Of a stretch of DNA of 64,000 nucleotides, positions 38,290 through 46,454 are shown in pieces. The notes beneath the pieces are model-generated. The model made no database searches. It saw only the letters and a program-made list of their open reading frames with translations, and was not told the origin of the DNA. Position 1 is the stretch's first letter. Each line of letters begins with the position of its first letter. A program made the position numbers and the translations under genes. Source of the stretch: Gluconobacter kanchanaburiensis NBRC 103587 (GTDB taxonomy: Bacteria > Pseudomonadota > Alphaproteobacteria > Acetobacterales > Acetobacteraceae). Location: NCBI RefSeq assembly GCF_007988905.1, contig NZ_BJVA01000007.1, positions 1-64,000 of the forward strand, read 5' to 3'.

Positions 38290-38724
38290 CTGCGAAATTG
38301 AGATGGGTATCTCATTGCGAGGTCTTTAAAATATAACATATAGATATGTGGTGTCTGGACGAATTGCATAAAAATTGGTCAGGGTAAAATTTATTTCCGT
38401 GAGCAGAAAACTTTTCTGATTCAGGCCCACAACGGCATAAATCGGTAATTAATATCGTATTGGTACAAATTACCGAAAGAACCAGTTCCTGAAAAAAGCT
38501 GCAATATGAAACCCTTCAGTGTGATTTCTAGCTGGAATTGCGTGAAAGCGCATGCAGCCGAAGCACATATTATGGCGTAAATCCCCAAAAATGATGCCGG
38601 TCAAAATCACGCATATTGGCTCAACGCCATATTTGTTCCTTGACCCATTGGCACAGTGCCATTAATTTATCGTTAATCGGTGGTTGCCATGGGGGTGATC
38701 GACCGGGAGGAACGGAGCTGGTCA
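38290..38724. other. AT-rich gene-free stretch at the left edge of the phage-like element
   Basis: No open frame with a credible start was seen in this 435-bp stretch. It holds a 9-bp inverted repeat (38442-38450 with 38468-38476; 17-nt spacer) and two copies of the palindromic operator-like motif TGGC-N5-GCCA (see separate entries). No direct repeat that could be an att site was seen, and no tRNA gene lies here. Confidence 0.6.
38617..38661. promoter_or_regulatory. Operator-like palindrome pair upstream of a 38-codon ORF
   Basis: TGGCTCAACGCCA (38617-38629) and TGGCACAGTGCCA (38649-38661) both fit WTGGC-N5-GCCAW; the second is a perfect 5-3-5 palindrome. Centres are 32 bp apart, about three helix turns. 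They lie 64-108 bp ahead of the small ORF at 38725. The same motif occurs twice in the region upstream of the XRE regulator. Confidence 0.55.
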
Positions 38725-38841
38725 ATGAATTTAGACTATCTGGCAGCCAGCAATGTTTCCGATTTGTTCATTCCATCGATGACGCGAAATGATCGCATCG
38801 TATCGAATGGGGGGCGCCTGAATGCGTACGGAAACCGGTGA
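38725..38841 (+). CDS. Possible 38-residue protein (start of the phage-like element)
   Basis: An ORF starting MNLDYLAASNVSDLFIPS, preceded by GGGAGGAACGGAG, a good ribosome-binding region with AGGAACGGAG 7-16 bases before ATG. It runs towards the XRE gene on the other strand. No known family was recognised. It could be a real small protein or a remnant of a longer gene. Confidence 0.4.
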   Translation: MNLDYLAASNVSDLFIPSMTRNDRIVSNGGRLNAYGNR

Positions 38842-38849
38842 AACGGTCA

Positions 38850-39242
38850 CTAATGGATCTCCTCATCTGGTCTCTTGGGCGGATCAGGTATGTCGGAAGA
38901 CGTGTTTCTGTCCGTGCTTGGAGCCATGTCTTGCCGCTGGAGCACCAGTTCTGGGTGCAGGGCAGCCAGCCGCAGGGCCAGTTCTTCGTCGGTACGACCG
39001 TTCAGGACGCCTTTCAGAAGAAAATCTGTCGAGACGCGCAGGCGGTTCGACAGTGCCGCAATGAGGAAAACGCTGGGTGCGCGGTCTCCCCGTTCGATCT
39101 TGTTGAGGGTGGAGGCGTCAACGCCCAGAAGGCGGGCGCACTCACTTTGGTTGGGCATGACGAGTTCACGAGCCCAGGAAATGCGAGTTCCGATGGCTCG
39201 TTGGAGTGCAGTCAGAGAGTCCGGGCGCTTGTGTTTGGCCAT
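38850..39242 (-). CDS. XRE-family transcriptional regulator of the phage-like element
   Basis: A 130-residue protein with an N-terminal Cro/CI-type HTH: RISWARELVMPNQSECARLL, then GVDASTLNKIERGDRAPSVF. The C-terminal ~50 residues are short and polar, so there is no LexA-type autoprotease domain and no obvious SOS inactivation. It is transcribed away from the structural genes, in the classic repressor position. Two palindromes in its upstream region are likely binding sites. Its target is inferred. Confidence 0.85.
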   Translation of the reverse strand: MAKHKRPDSLTALQRAIGTRISWARELVMPNQSECARLLGVDASTLNKIERGDRAPSVFLIAALSNRLRVSTDFLLKGVLNGRTDEELALRLAALHPELVLQRQDMAPSTDRNTSSDIPDPPKRPDEEIH

Positions 39243-39258
39243 AAGGCCTTTTTAGCAA

Positions 39259-39316
39259 TGGCTTTATGCCAAATCCAGAAGAAGTTTTTTTTATCACCAT
39301 CTATGGCATTTTGCCA
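39259..39316. promoter_or_regulatory. Operator-like palindrome pair between the XRE gene and the phage genes
   Basis: TGGCTTTATGCCA (39259-39271) and TGGCATTTTGCCA (39304-39316) fit WTGGC-N5-GCCAW, the second as a perfect 5-3-5 palindrome. Centres are 45 bp apart. They flank the divergent promoter region of the XRE regulator and the gene at 39355, the typical place for a phage-type switch. Confidence 0.6.
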
Positions 39317-39354
39317 AAGTTGGTAACAGTCCTGTACTGATGAAGGGTATTGAG

Positions 39355-39660
39355 ATGAGGCAGGTCAAATCAGGTTCTGTACCCCGCCGGGTTTCCGCAG
39401 ATGCTCTGGCAGCCATGCTGGCTTCTGACGGTTGGCTACCTGAGCAGGGTGGACCGCGCAGGGGGCGTGGACGTTCTGCCATAAAAACATCCGGGCGCTC
39501 GAAACAGCGGGCGCGACTGGCAACGGACAGGGAAACGATTGACGCCCTTCCGGCAGGTCATCCTGTTAGTTGGAACGCGCTTTGGGGGGCTGATTTGGCG
39601 CCTGTTTTTCCTGGACTGCAGCCGATGGGTGGGCGTGATTCTGGAATGGAGATCAACTGA
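39355..39660 (+). CDS. Small hypothetical protein of the phage-like element
   Basis: A 101-residue protein, rich in Arg and Gly in the middle (EQGGPRRGRGRSAIKTSGRS), family not recognised. ATG 39355 has a GAAGGG site; an earlier ATG at 39340 would add five residues. Its stop overlaps the next start (TGATG at 39658-39662). The N-terminus (SADALAAMLASDGWLPEQGG) could be a short helical DNA-contact region, but no function can be assigned. Confidence 0.6.
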   Translation: MRQVKSGSVPRRVSADALAAMLASDGWLPEQGGPRRGRGRSAIKTSGRSKQRARLATDRETIDALPAGHPVSWNALWGADLAPVFPGLQPMGGRDSGMEIN

Positions 39661-40202
39661 TGTTTGATAGCGTGCAGGACGTCTCGTCGACGGGATCTTA
39701 TGGAATGTCCGATGCTGTGGTGAGGCCCACGGCTGAGCGTTACGGCCATTCGGATATCCGCGAAGTGTCAAATACATTCCGGGTCGTGAATGCGGTGCAG
39801 TCCATGTATGACGCCGGTGACATTGGCGACGACGAACTGAGTGCGGCAGACCGTTGGTATAGAGAGTATGTTTTTGCTTCTCTTGGGGTGATTGAAAATT
39901 CGCGGTCTGATGGTCGGGTCAGGGAGCGGGGAGATATTCATACATGGATGATGGGTAGAGGAGAATGTTCCGCGCGGATTACGCGCATCCGTGACATGCT
40001 TGGACTGTGCGTCCATGTTCGTCTCGAAATGCTTCTGGCGCGTGAGATGTCATTTTCTGCGATGGCGCGTCATCTCTATCCGGCGTTGTCTGAGGGGCGC
40101 GCCAGAATGAAGGTTTCTGCTCAGTGCGCGCTGGTTCTGGAACAGCTGGCGCACGTCTATGAAGTGTTGTCTCAAGATAAAACGAGAAAAAAAATACGTT
40201 AA
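39660..40202 (+). CDS. Hypothetical protein, possible DUF6456-like regulator
   Basis: A 180-residue, mostly helical protein. The C-terminal part (RMKVSAQCALVLEQLAHVYE), preceded by helix-rich sequence, resembles proteins with a DUF6456-type domain found in phage regulatory regions of alphaproteobacteria, but this match is weak. It overlaps the previous gene by one base and is followed by a gap with a terminator at 40278-40315. Confidence 0.5.
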   Translation: MFDSVQDVSSTGSYGMSDAVVRPTAERYGHSDIREVSNTFRVVNAVQSMYDAGDIGDDELSAADRWYREYVFASLGVIENSRSDGRVRERGDIHTWMMGRGECSARITRIRDMLGLCVHVRLEMLLAREMSFSAMARHLYPALSEGRARMKVSAQCALVLEQLAHVYEVLSQDKTRKKIR

Positions 40203-40277
40203 CGATAAATTATCGCTTGCTATCCGAATGCAGTTTTATTATAAATAATTCATAATGAAGAATTAAATCCTGAATAC

Positions 40278-40315
40278 AAAAAGCCTCAGATCAATTGATA
40301 TGAGGCTTTTATTTT
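40278..40315 (+). terminator. Intrinsic terminator ahead of the 40332 gene
   Basis: AAAAGCCTCA (40279-40288) pairs with TGAGGCTTTT (40301-40310), and ATTTT follows. It separates the early small genes from the 40332 ORF and the terminase genes, so those probably have a separate promoter or depend on antitermination. Confidence 0.78.
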
Positions 40316-40331
40316 GGAAGTTTCCTGATTT

Positions 40332-40766
40332 ATGCAAAAAAACGACATTTATCCTGGTAGCGTTGTTTTGTCAGGTCGGCAGATATTTATTGTTCTTCAG
40401 AAAAATGTGAGTTCAATTTTGGGGTGCCCTCTCGTCTATGAAGGAGAGGTTGTTCATCGAGCCGATGTCAGACTGGAGTGGCATGAGCTTGTGGATGCAG
40501 GTCTCTCCCGTCTTGATGTGCGATGCAGATCCATTCTTTGTCAGCGGTCGCTCCCTTCGGTTCGTGTCATTGGTGTGGTAGCGCAGGAAACTCTTTCTCG
40601 AATTGGTGCGCGAGCCGAGCGTGAACAGAAACAGAGGAATGTTGAAGTTTCACAAAGGGGTGAGCGAGAGCATAGGGGTCGATCACGAAAAGAGCCGGTC
40701 CGTGCTGTCTGGCTGGAAGCCGGTATGATGATGAGCCGCCGGGAGGCTTTGCTGAGAGCCGGGTGA
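40332..40766 (+). CDS. Possible MazF/PemK-like fold protein
   Basis: A 144-residue protein whose first ~90 residues (DIYPGSVVLSGRQIFIVLQK through VRCRSILCQRS and VRVIGVVAQETLSRIGAR) have the strand pattern and spacing of PemK/MazF-like proteins. It is followed by a basic tail. No antitoxin partner is obvious beside it. It precedes terS by about 40 bp. The resemblance is weak, and the function should be taken as unknown. Confidence 0.4.
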   Translation: MQKNDIYPGSVVLSGRQIFIVLQKNVSSILGCPLVYEGEVVHRADVRLEWHELVDAGLSRLDVRCRSILCQRSLPSVRVIGVVAQETLSRIGARAEREQKQRNVEVSQRGEREHRGRSRKEPVRAVWLEAGMMMSRREALLRAG

Positions 40767-40808
40767 TGAGTGCTTCTCAGGTCAGTCCGGGAGAAAAGGT
40801 TTAGGCAG

Positions 40809-41261
40809 ATGGTTGAAGACGTGTTTGGTAAATGTTCTCTGCGACGGGAACAGTCATGGGAACGGAAAAAGAAATTCCTCGAACATCTGTCTGCAAGTGG
40901 AAATATTTCGGAAGCTGGTCGTGTCGCAGATGTCCGGCGGAGTACGTTATATCTGTGGAAAGATACGGATAAGGAATTTTCCTCTCAATGGGAAGAAGCT
41001 CTGGAGGAAGCCGCGGATGCCCTTGAGGCTGAGGCAAGGCGCAGGGCCATAGAAGGCTATGATGAGCCCGTGACGTATGCCGGTCGGGTGGTCTGCGATC
41101 CGGATACGGGAAATCCTCTGGTCCGCAAACGTTATAGTGACGGGTTGATGGCTTTTCTGCTGCGGGCGCATCGTCCCGCACGTTTCAGGCCGGGCGCCGA
41201 GGCAGAAGGGCGTTCGGGTATGATTTCGATCAGTATCAGCCGTGATGACAGCGCCCTTTAG
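40809..41261 (+). CDS. Terminase small subunit
   Basis: A 150-residue protein. An N-terminal HTH (FLEHLSASGNISEAGRVADV then RRSTLYLWKDTDKEF) and an EAARRAIEGYDEPV-like segment, ending with SDGLMAFLLRAHRPARFRPG, match small terminase subunits of alphaproteobacterial phages. ATG 40809 was chosen over an upstream in-frame start at 40770. It overlaps the large terminase gene by 20 bp. Confidence 0.8.
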   Translation: MVEDVFGKCSLRREQSWERKKKFLEHLSASGNISEAGRVADVRRSTLYLWKDTDKEFSSQWEEALEEAADALEAEARRRAIEGYDEPVTYAGRVVCDPDTGNPLVRKRYSDGLMAFLLRAHRPARFRPGAEAEGRSGMISISISRDDSAL

Positions 41262-42561
41262 GCTCAATGATTCGCAGCGTGAAGCGGTGCGGCTGCTTGG
41301 TGGGCCGGCAAGGCATATTCTTCTGAGAGGCGGATCGCGGTCGGGAAAGACCTTTGTTCTGGTTCGGGCTGTTGTGATACGGGCGCTGAAAGCGTCGCAA
41401 AGTCGACATGGCATTTTTCGTCATCGTTTGACGGCGCTGAAGGCGTCGGTTTTGCGGGACACGTTTCCGAAGGTCATGCGGATGTGTTTTCCGCAGGTCG
41501 GGTGGAAGCTGGACCGCCAGGACTGTGTTGTGACGTTCCCGAATGGATCGACGATCTTTTTCGGGGGGCTGGATGACGAACAGCGGACCGAGAAAATTCT
41601 GGGTCTGGAATTTGCGACCGTTTATTTGAACGAGGCCAGCCAGATCAGTTATGGCGCGCGGAACATGCTTCTGACGCGCCTGGCGCAGAAGACGGGTCTG
41701 GCGGTGAAGGAATATATTGATGCCAATCCGCCGAGCATGGGGCACTGGCTTTATGCGCTTTTTGAAAGCGGGATCGAGCCGAAGTCGGGAGAACCGTTAG
41801 CGGACAACAGGTCGCTGTATGCGACGATGATCCTCAATCCGCAGGCTAACCGGGATAATTTGAGCGAGGATTATCTCGCCAGCCTTGAAGCGCTCCCTGA
41901 GCGGGAAAGGCGGCGGTTTCTGTATGGTGAATATCAATCGGTTGTTGAAGGCGCGCTGTGGCGGCTGGAGATATTCCGGCGCGAGCTGGCGATTACGTCA
42001 CAGAGCCGTTCGGATGTTGCGGCTCGGATGCGGCGTATTCTGGTGTCTGTTGATCCTTCGGGGGCTGCGGGACCGGAAGATTACAGGTCCGACGAGATCG
42101 GGATTGTGGTCTGCGGCGTTGATGCGGCTGGTGTGGGGCATGTTCTGGAAGATCTTTCTGCCAGGGATAGTCCGGCGGGTTGGGCTGCAAGAGCCCTGCG
42201 GGCATTTGATGAATGGGGTGCTGAACGCATTGTTGCGGAGCGGAACTTCGGCGGGGCTCTGGTAGAGGGCACGATCCGGAGTGTGCGGTCGCATGCCTCG
42301 GTCAAGCTGGTGACAGCGGCGCGGGGGAAGGCGGCACGCGCAGAGCCGGTTGCAGCGCTCTATGAGGTTGGCAGGGTTGTGCATCATGGGCGGTTTCCGG
42401 CTCTGGAGGATCAGCTCTGCCATTTCTCGGTCAGTGGATATCGTGGTCCACGGTCTCCGGACCGGGCGGATGCGATGGTCTGGGGGCTGAGTGAACTGAT
42501 GCTTGCCGGAAACGGCGGCATGACGGGCTGGAGCTCGTCTGGATTTTCGCTGGCGCGCTGA
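41242..42561 (+). CDS. Terminase large subunit
   Basis: A 439-residue DNA-packaging motor. The ATPase Walker A is LLRGGSRSGKTFVLV (residues about 27-41), and Walker B is in LEFATVYLNEAS. The C-terminal RNase H-like nuclease includes SVDPSGAAGPEDYRSDE and the last acidic motif DRADAMVWGLSEL. It is complete, so the element could in principle package DNA. Confidence 0.93.
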   Translation: MMTAPFRLNDSQREAVRLLGGPARHILLRGGSRSGKTFVLVRAVVIRALKASQSRHGIFRHRLTALKASVLRDTFPKVMRMCFPQVGWKLDRQDCVVTFPNGSTIFFGGLDDEQRTEKILGLEFATVYLNEASQISYGARNMLLTRLAQKTGLAVKEYIDANPPSMGHWLYALFESGIEPKSGEPLADNRSLYATMILNPQANRDNLSEDYLASLEALPERERRRFLYGEYQSVVEGALWRLEIFRRELAITSQSRSDVAARMRRILVSVDPSGAAGPEDYRSDEIGIVVCGVDAAGVGHVLEDLSARDSPAGWAARALRAFDEWGAERIVAERNFGGALVEGTIRSVRSHASVKLVTAARGKAARAEPVAALYEVGRVVHHGRFPALEDQLCHFSVSGYRGPRSPDRADAMVWGLSELMLAGNGGMTGWSSSGFSLAR

Positions 42562-42607
42562 ACCGATCTTTGCGGGTCGGGATGTGGCCTGAAACAATGG
42601 AGAACAC

Positions 42608-44026
42608 ATGGACTGGTTGTCCCTGCAACAGCGTTATGCTGTTCCCGCGGGTGCGTCCGCGCGGACGGCGCGGCTGCTGGCGCTTAAGCGTGTTCTGGAC
42701 GGAACGCAGTATGATGCGTTGCCGCATCCGTTCTCGATGGAGAAGTCTGGGGCGGGAGAATATATTCCGCTGTCCAGCCGGCGTCCTTCTGTTCGCACGA
42801 ATTTGTGCCGGACGGTTGTGGATGAGTCGGTTTCGCTGCTGTTCGGGGATACGCACTGGCCTGGTCTGGTGACGGATGATGCGCGGGTGGCGCATGCTTT
42901 GAGCGCGTTTGCTTCGCAGGCCCGGCTGGCGTCGTTGCTGATGGAAGCGGCGCGGCTGGGGTCGGTGGGATCGGTTGCGATCCTGTTCGAGGTCTCGGCC
43001 GGGGTTCCGAAGTTGTCCGTGCTGGAAACAGCATATCTGACGCCGTTCTGGGATGATGCGACAGGGGAACTGCTTCGGGTTGAGGAGCGGTTTCTGGTCC
43101 GGGGGCGGGATCTGGCGGCGCAGGGTTATCCGATTGCGGATGAGCTTCTGAGTGCCCAGTTCTGGTGGCAGCGGGTCTGGACGCCGTTGGATTGTGCGGT
43201 TTCCGTGCCCTGGCTGGTGGGAATGGATGGCGGGGTTCGGGACGAGAGCCGCTCTGTTCGGCATGGGTTGGGGTTCGTGCCTATTGTGTGGATACGCAAT
43301 CTGGGTGGGCCTTGTGGGCGTGATCCGGAAGGTGAGTGCACGTTCGAGCGGGCCATCGATACGGTGATCGAAGCGGATTATCTGCTGTCACAGGCAGGTC
43401 GGGGGCTGAAATATGGCTCAGATCCGACGCTGGTTCTGAAGACAGGTGGATTTTCCGACGGGATTGCACATCAGGGGGGGGCAGCTTCGGCGTTGACGCT
43501 TCCCCCCGAGGGTGATGCCAAACTGCTGGAAATTAACGGGAACGCAGCGGGGGCGGTGCTCGATCATTATCGGGAATTGCGTCTGGTGGTGTTGGAGCAG
43601 TTGCATGGCAACCGGGCTCATGGTGACCGGGTTGGCGGCGCGCAGTCGGGGAAGGCCATGGAGATGATGTGTCAGCCTCTGATCTGGCTGGTGGATCGTT
43701 TGCGCCACTCCTACGGCGAAGGTGCGCTGATTTCGATTTACCGGATGGCGTGCCAGTTTTCCTGTGTTCTGGAAAACGGGCTTCGGATCGGGGGAACGCT
43801 GGTCAAGGACCTGCCGTACTGCCGCATGAGTTTGCGGTGGCCGGCGTGGTTTCCGTCCACGGATCCGGAGCTTCTTTCACTGACGCAGGGGCTGGTGACG
43901 GCTGTTTCCAATGGAATTCTGAGCCGCGAAACGGCGGTTCGGATGTTTGCGATGGCATCGGGAAATTCTGATCCGAATACGGAATGGAAAATGCTGGAGC
44001 AATGGTGTGCTTCTGAACAAGCATGA
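42608..44026 (+). CDS. Portal protein (SPP1 gp6-like)
   Basis: A 472-residue portal that forms the dodecameric DNA gate of the capsid. The N-terminal PSVRTNLCRTVVDESVSLLF and the central AIDTVIEADYLLSQAGRGLK and SGKAMEMMCQPLIWLVDRLR resemble SPP1 gp6-type portals of myo- and siphoviruses. A run of eight G lies at 43474-43481 (encoding Gly-Gly), in frame. The last codons overlap the next gene by four bases. Confidence 0.82.
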   Translation: MDWLSLQQRYAVPAGASARTARLLALKRVLDGTQYDALPHPFSMEKSGAGEYIPLSSRRPSVRTNLCRTVVDESVSLLFGDTHWPGLVTDDARVAHALSAFASQARLASLLMEAARLGSVGSVAILFEVSAGVPKLSVLETAYLTPFWDDATGELLRVEERFLVRGRDLAAQGYPIADELLSAQFWWQRVWTPLDCAVSVPWLVGMDGGVRDESRSVRHGLGFVPIVWIRNLGGPCGRDPEGECTFERAIDTVIEADYLLSQAGRGLKYGSDPTLVLKTGGFSDGIAHQGGAASALTLPPEGDAKLLEINGNAAGAVLDHYRELRLVVLEQLHGNRAHGDRVGGAQSGKAMEMMCQPLIWLVDRLRHSYGEGALISIYRMACQFSCVLENGLRIGGTLVKDLPYCRMSLRWPAWFPSTDPELLSLTQGLVTAVSNGILSRETAVRMFAMASGNSDPNTEWKMLEQWCASEQA

Positions 44027-44538
44027 GTGTTGACGGGGGAATGATGTCCGGAACTGATGACACCATCGAGGATGTGGAGGCTCTGCGTCGGGCGCTGAAT
44101 GAAGCGCGGAGCGAGGTTGAGGCGGTTCGTCAGGAGATGACGGATGTGGTGACGCGACAGGAGACGCTTCAGCGCAGTCATGAGGAAGCGCTGGCCCGGG
44201 TGCGGCAGGATAGTGACCGGGAGGTCATTGTGGCGGCGCTTCGTGCTGAAGCGATCCGCAATGGTGCGCATAACCCTGATGATGTCGTGCGGTTGATTGA
44301 CCTGAAGGGGATCGATCGGGGCGAGGACGGCTCAGTGGTCGGTGTGGTTGAGGCTTTGCAGCAGGCCCGTCAGGAGCGGGCCTATTTGTTCGGCGAGGCG
44401 CTCCGGCCTGGATATTCGAGCGGAACGACTGTCGGGCAGGCAGCGCCGCGGCCGGGTGGGATTGAACCGTTCAATGCGCGCGCCGCCAGCGAGGCGGATT
44501 ACGAAACGCGCAAATGGCAGTTTCTGGCCCAGGGTTGA
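44023..44538 (+). CDS. Probable capsid scaffolding protein
   Basis: A 171-residue, highly charged protein with a long predicted coiled coil (VEALRRALNEARSEVEAVRQ and LQRSHEEALARVRQDSDREV), then a short loop-rich end. Proteins like this between portal and major capsid genes are usually scaffolds (phage minor structural GP20 / DUF4355 type). It starts at ATG 44023 overlapping the portal stop. No prohead protease gene is present nearby. Confidence 0.75.
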   Translation: MSVDGGMMSGTDDTIEDVEALRRALNEARSEVEAVRQEMTDVVTRQETLQRSHEEALARVRQDSDREVIVAALRAEAIRNGAHNPDDVVRLIDLKGIDRGEDGSVVGVVEALQQARQERAYLFGEALRPGYSSGTTVGQAAPRPGGIEPFNARAASEADYETRKWQFLAQG

Positions 44539-44609
44539 AGCCCGGGACGATCTTTGACCGGGTCTGATGGCAGGCCGGGTTCAGAAAACACATTTACGGA
44601 AAAAAACAC

Positions 44610-45989
44610 ATGAGCATTGATAATTTTCCTGTTCAGCTTCAGGCCGCCATTCAGCAGGGTTTTCTGGCCCGCGAATTCGAGAATGGTCTGAAATCCCGAC
44701 TGGGTTTCCGGCAGGTTGCCGATCGTGAAGTGTTCCCGAATGCCATTGGTGAGACGCTGACGAAAACCCGCAAGAGTCTGAAGGCTCCAGTGACGACGCC
44801 GCTGAACCCGACGGGTAATACGAATTTCGACAATGGTCTAAGCCCGTCTGGCTGGTCGGTTGAACAGTATACGCTGTCCATCAACCAGTATGGCGATACG
44901 ATTGATCTGAACATGGTCACCAGTGGTGTGGGGATTGCGTCGCAGTTCCTGGCCAACGCCAATACTAATGGTGTGCAGGCCATGCAGTCTCTTGACCGTC
45001 TGGCACGCAATACGCTGTTTGGTGGTGCGCAGAATGGTGTGGGCGGTTATCTGGGTGGCAACACGCGTGTGACGGCGACGCTGGGGAGCGCTGGTGACAC
45101 CATTGCGGTGGATGATATTCGTGGTTTTCAGTCCGTGATCGTGAATGGCCAGGTTACGCCAATCAGTGCAACCAACGGCATGACGGTCACTATTGGGAGT
45201 GACGTTTATACACTTGTTAGCGTTACGGAAGATGCGACGAATGTTTCTACAGCACCTGGCGGTGTTTCGGGTCAGATGACGTTTTCGGCTTCTGTGTCGG
45301 TTTCGGATGGTACGGAAGGTCAGGCCGTTGTGGCGTCCACGGCACCGCTGGTGATCCGTCCGAATGGTCGTCTGACGACTGCTGCGTTGCAGACGGCGAG
45401 TGCGAACGGTCTGGCAGATACGTTGGGCATTCAGCAGGTTCTGGCCGGTGTGGCGACGCTGCGGCGTAATAACGTGCCGATGATTAACGGTGCGTATCAC
45501 TGTTATCTCGATGACCTTCAGCTTCTGTCGCTTTTCCGGGATCCGGATTTCAAGCATCTGTACCGTGGGGCTTATGGTTCGGAAGAGTATCGTTCTGGAC
45601 AGGTTATAGAGCTTCTGGGTGTGCGGTTCATACCGACGACTGAAGCGCCTCAGCAGGTATCGCTGGGTGCAGGTTCCATTCACCGTGCGCTGCTTCTTGG
45701 GCAGGGTGCGCTTATTGAGGGTGACTGTGCTCTGACAGGGCATTCCGATATTCCGGATGCGGAGAGGGCGCTGATCGAGATGGTGGATAGCGTGGCCATG
45801 GTGACGCGTGAACCGCTTGATCGTCTGCGCCAGATCATTGCGCAGTCCTGGTACTGGATTGGTGGCTTTGCGCTTCCGACAGATGTGACGGCGGATATGA
45901 CCGTCATTCCGACGGCAACGAACAGCTATCTCAAACGTGGTGTGGTGATCGAGAGCCTTGGTACGGATGCTCTTGGTCTGACGTTCTGA
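44610..45989 (+). CDS. Major capsid protein
   Basis: A 459-residue capsid protein, placed after the scaffold gene. The N-terminal region (GLKSRLGFRQVADREVFPNA) is followed by DTIDLNMVTSGVGIASQFLA. A likely inserted domain, about residues 160-240, is rich in Thr, Val and Gly, and the capsid body then resumes (QQVLAGVATLRRNNVPMING, GVRFIPTTEAPQQVS). An HK97-type fold is probable but not proven. Ribosome-binding sequence before it is weak (ACGGAAAAAA). Confidence 0.85.
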   Translation: MSIDNFPVQLQAAIQQGFLAREFENGLKSRLGFRQVADREVFPNAIGETLTKTRKSLKAPVTTPLNPTGNTNFDNGLSPSGWSVEQYTLSINQYGDTIDLNMVTSGVGIASQFLANANTNGVQAMQSLDRLARNTLFGGAQNGVGGYLGGNTRVTATLGSAGDTIAVDDIRGFQSVIVNGQVTPISATNGMTVTIGSDVYTLVSVTEDATNVSTAPGGVSGQMTFSASVSVSDGTEGQAVVASTAPLVIRPNGRLTTAALQTASANGLADTLGIQQVLAGVATLRRNNVPMINGAYHCYLDDLQLLSLFRDPDFKHLYRGAYGSEEYRSGQVIELLGVRFIPTTEAPQQVSLGAGSIHRALLLGQGALIEGDCALTGHSDIPDAERALIEMVDSVAMVTREPLDRLRQIIAQSWYWIGGFALPTDVTADMTVIPTATNSYLKRGVVIESLGTDALGLTF

Positions 45990-46042
45990 GGTCTTCCGGC
46001 CCCTGCCTGAACGGCGGGGGCCTCTCTTGCGGGGAGAAGGAT

Positions 46043-46444
46043 ATGTCCGGAACGGTTGGTTTGTCGACGGATCTTCTCTCGGAAGGAGAGAAGATGGATA
46101 TTCGTCGGTTCTGTGGTTATCCCGCCACCGGATCGCGGGAAGGGAATCAGGAATCCTGGCGTTTCTTCCAGGTCGAAGGAGCGCTGGAGTGGCGGATGAA
46201 CTGTCTGTCAGGGGCGGAGCTTCAGCAGATACGGCTTTATCTGGAGCAGCTTTATCCATTGGAAAATGCGATCACTGCGTCTTCAGACAATCTGGATACG
46301 GCGCGGGCTGCGGCTTGGTATCACAACGGTCGGGAAATTCAGGACCGGGTGATGCTTTTCAATCTGTGGCGCCGACGGCTGTGTGTCTTTCTTGGTGTAA
46401 CGGGCGGCCTCGAATTGCAGGACGGACGGGCAATTGTAGTTTGA
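46043..46444 (+). CDS. Probable head-tail connector
   Basis: A 133-residue protein with a good GGGGAGAAGG site. It has LEWRMNCLSGAELQQIRLYL and LYPLENAITASSDNLDTARA, helical segments like those of gp6-type head-tail adaptors. The match is based mainly on position (after the capsid gene) and size. Confidence 0.6.
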   Translation: MSGTVGLSTDLLSEGEKMDIRRFCGYPATGSREGNQESWRFFQVEGALEWRMNCLSGAELQQIRLYLEQLYPLENAITASSDNLDTARAAAWYHNGREIQDRVMLFNLWRRRLCVFLGVTGGLELQDGRAIVV

Positions 46445-46454
46445 GGAGCGCGGT

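Noticed and set aside
38442-38476. Inverted repeat TCGGTAATT...AATTACCGA as a terminator for dnaB
   Set aside because: The spacer is 17 nt, the stem is AT-rich and short, and no T-run follows. It may be a binding site or chance.
44838-46259. 473-residue antisense open frame opposite the major capsid gene
   Set aside because: The composition is Arg/His/Thr-rich like other shadow frames, and the sense frame has a clear capsid-region protein.
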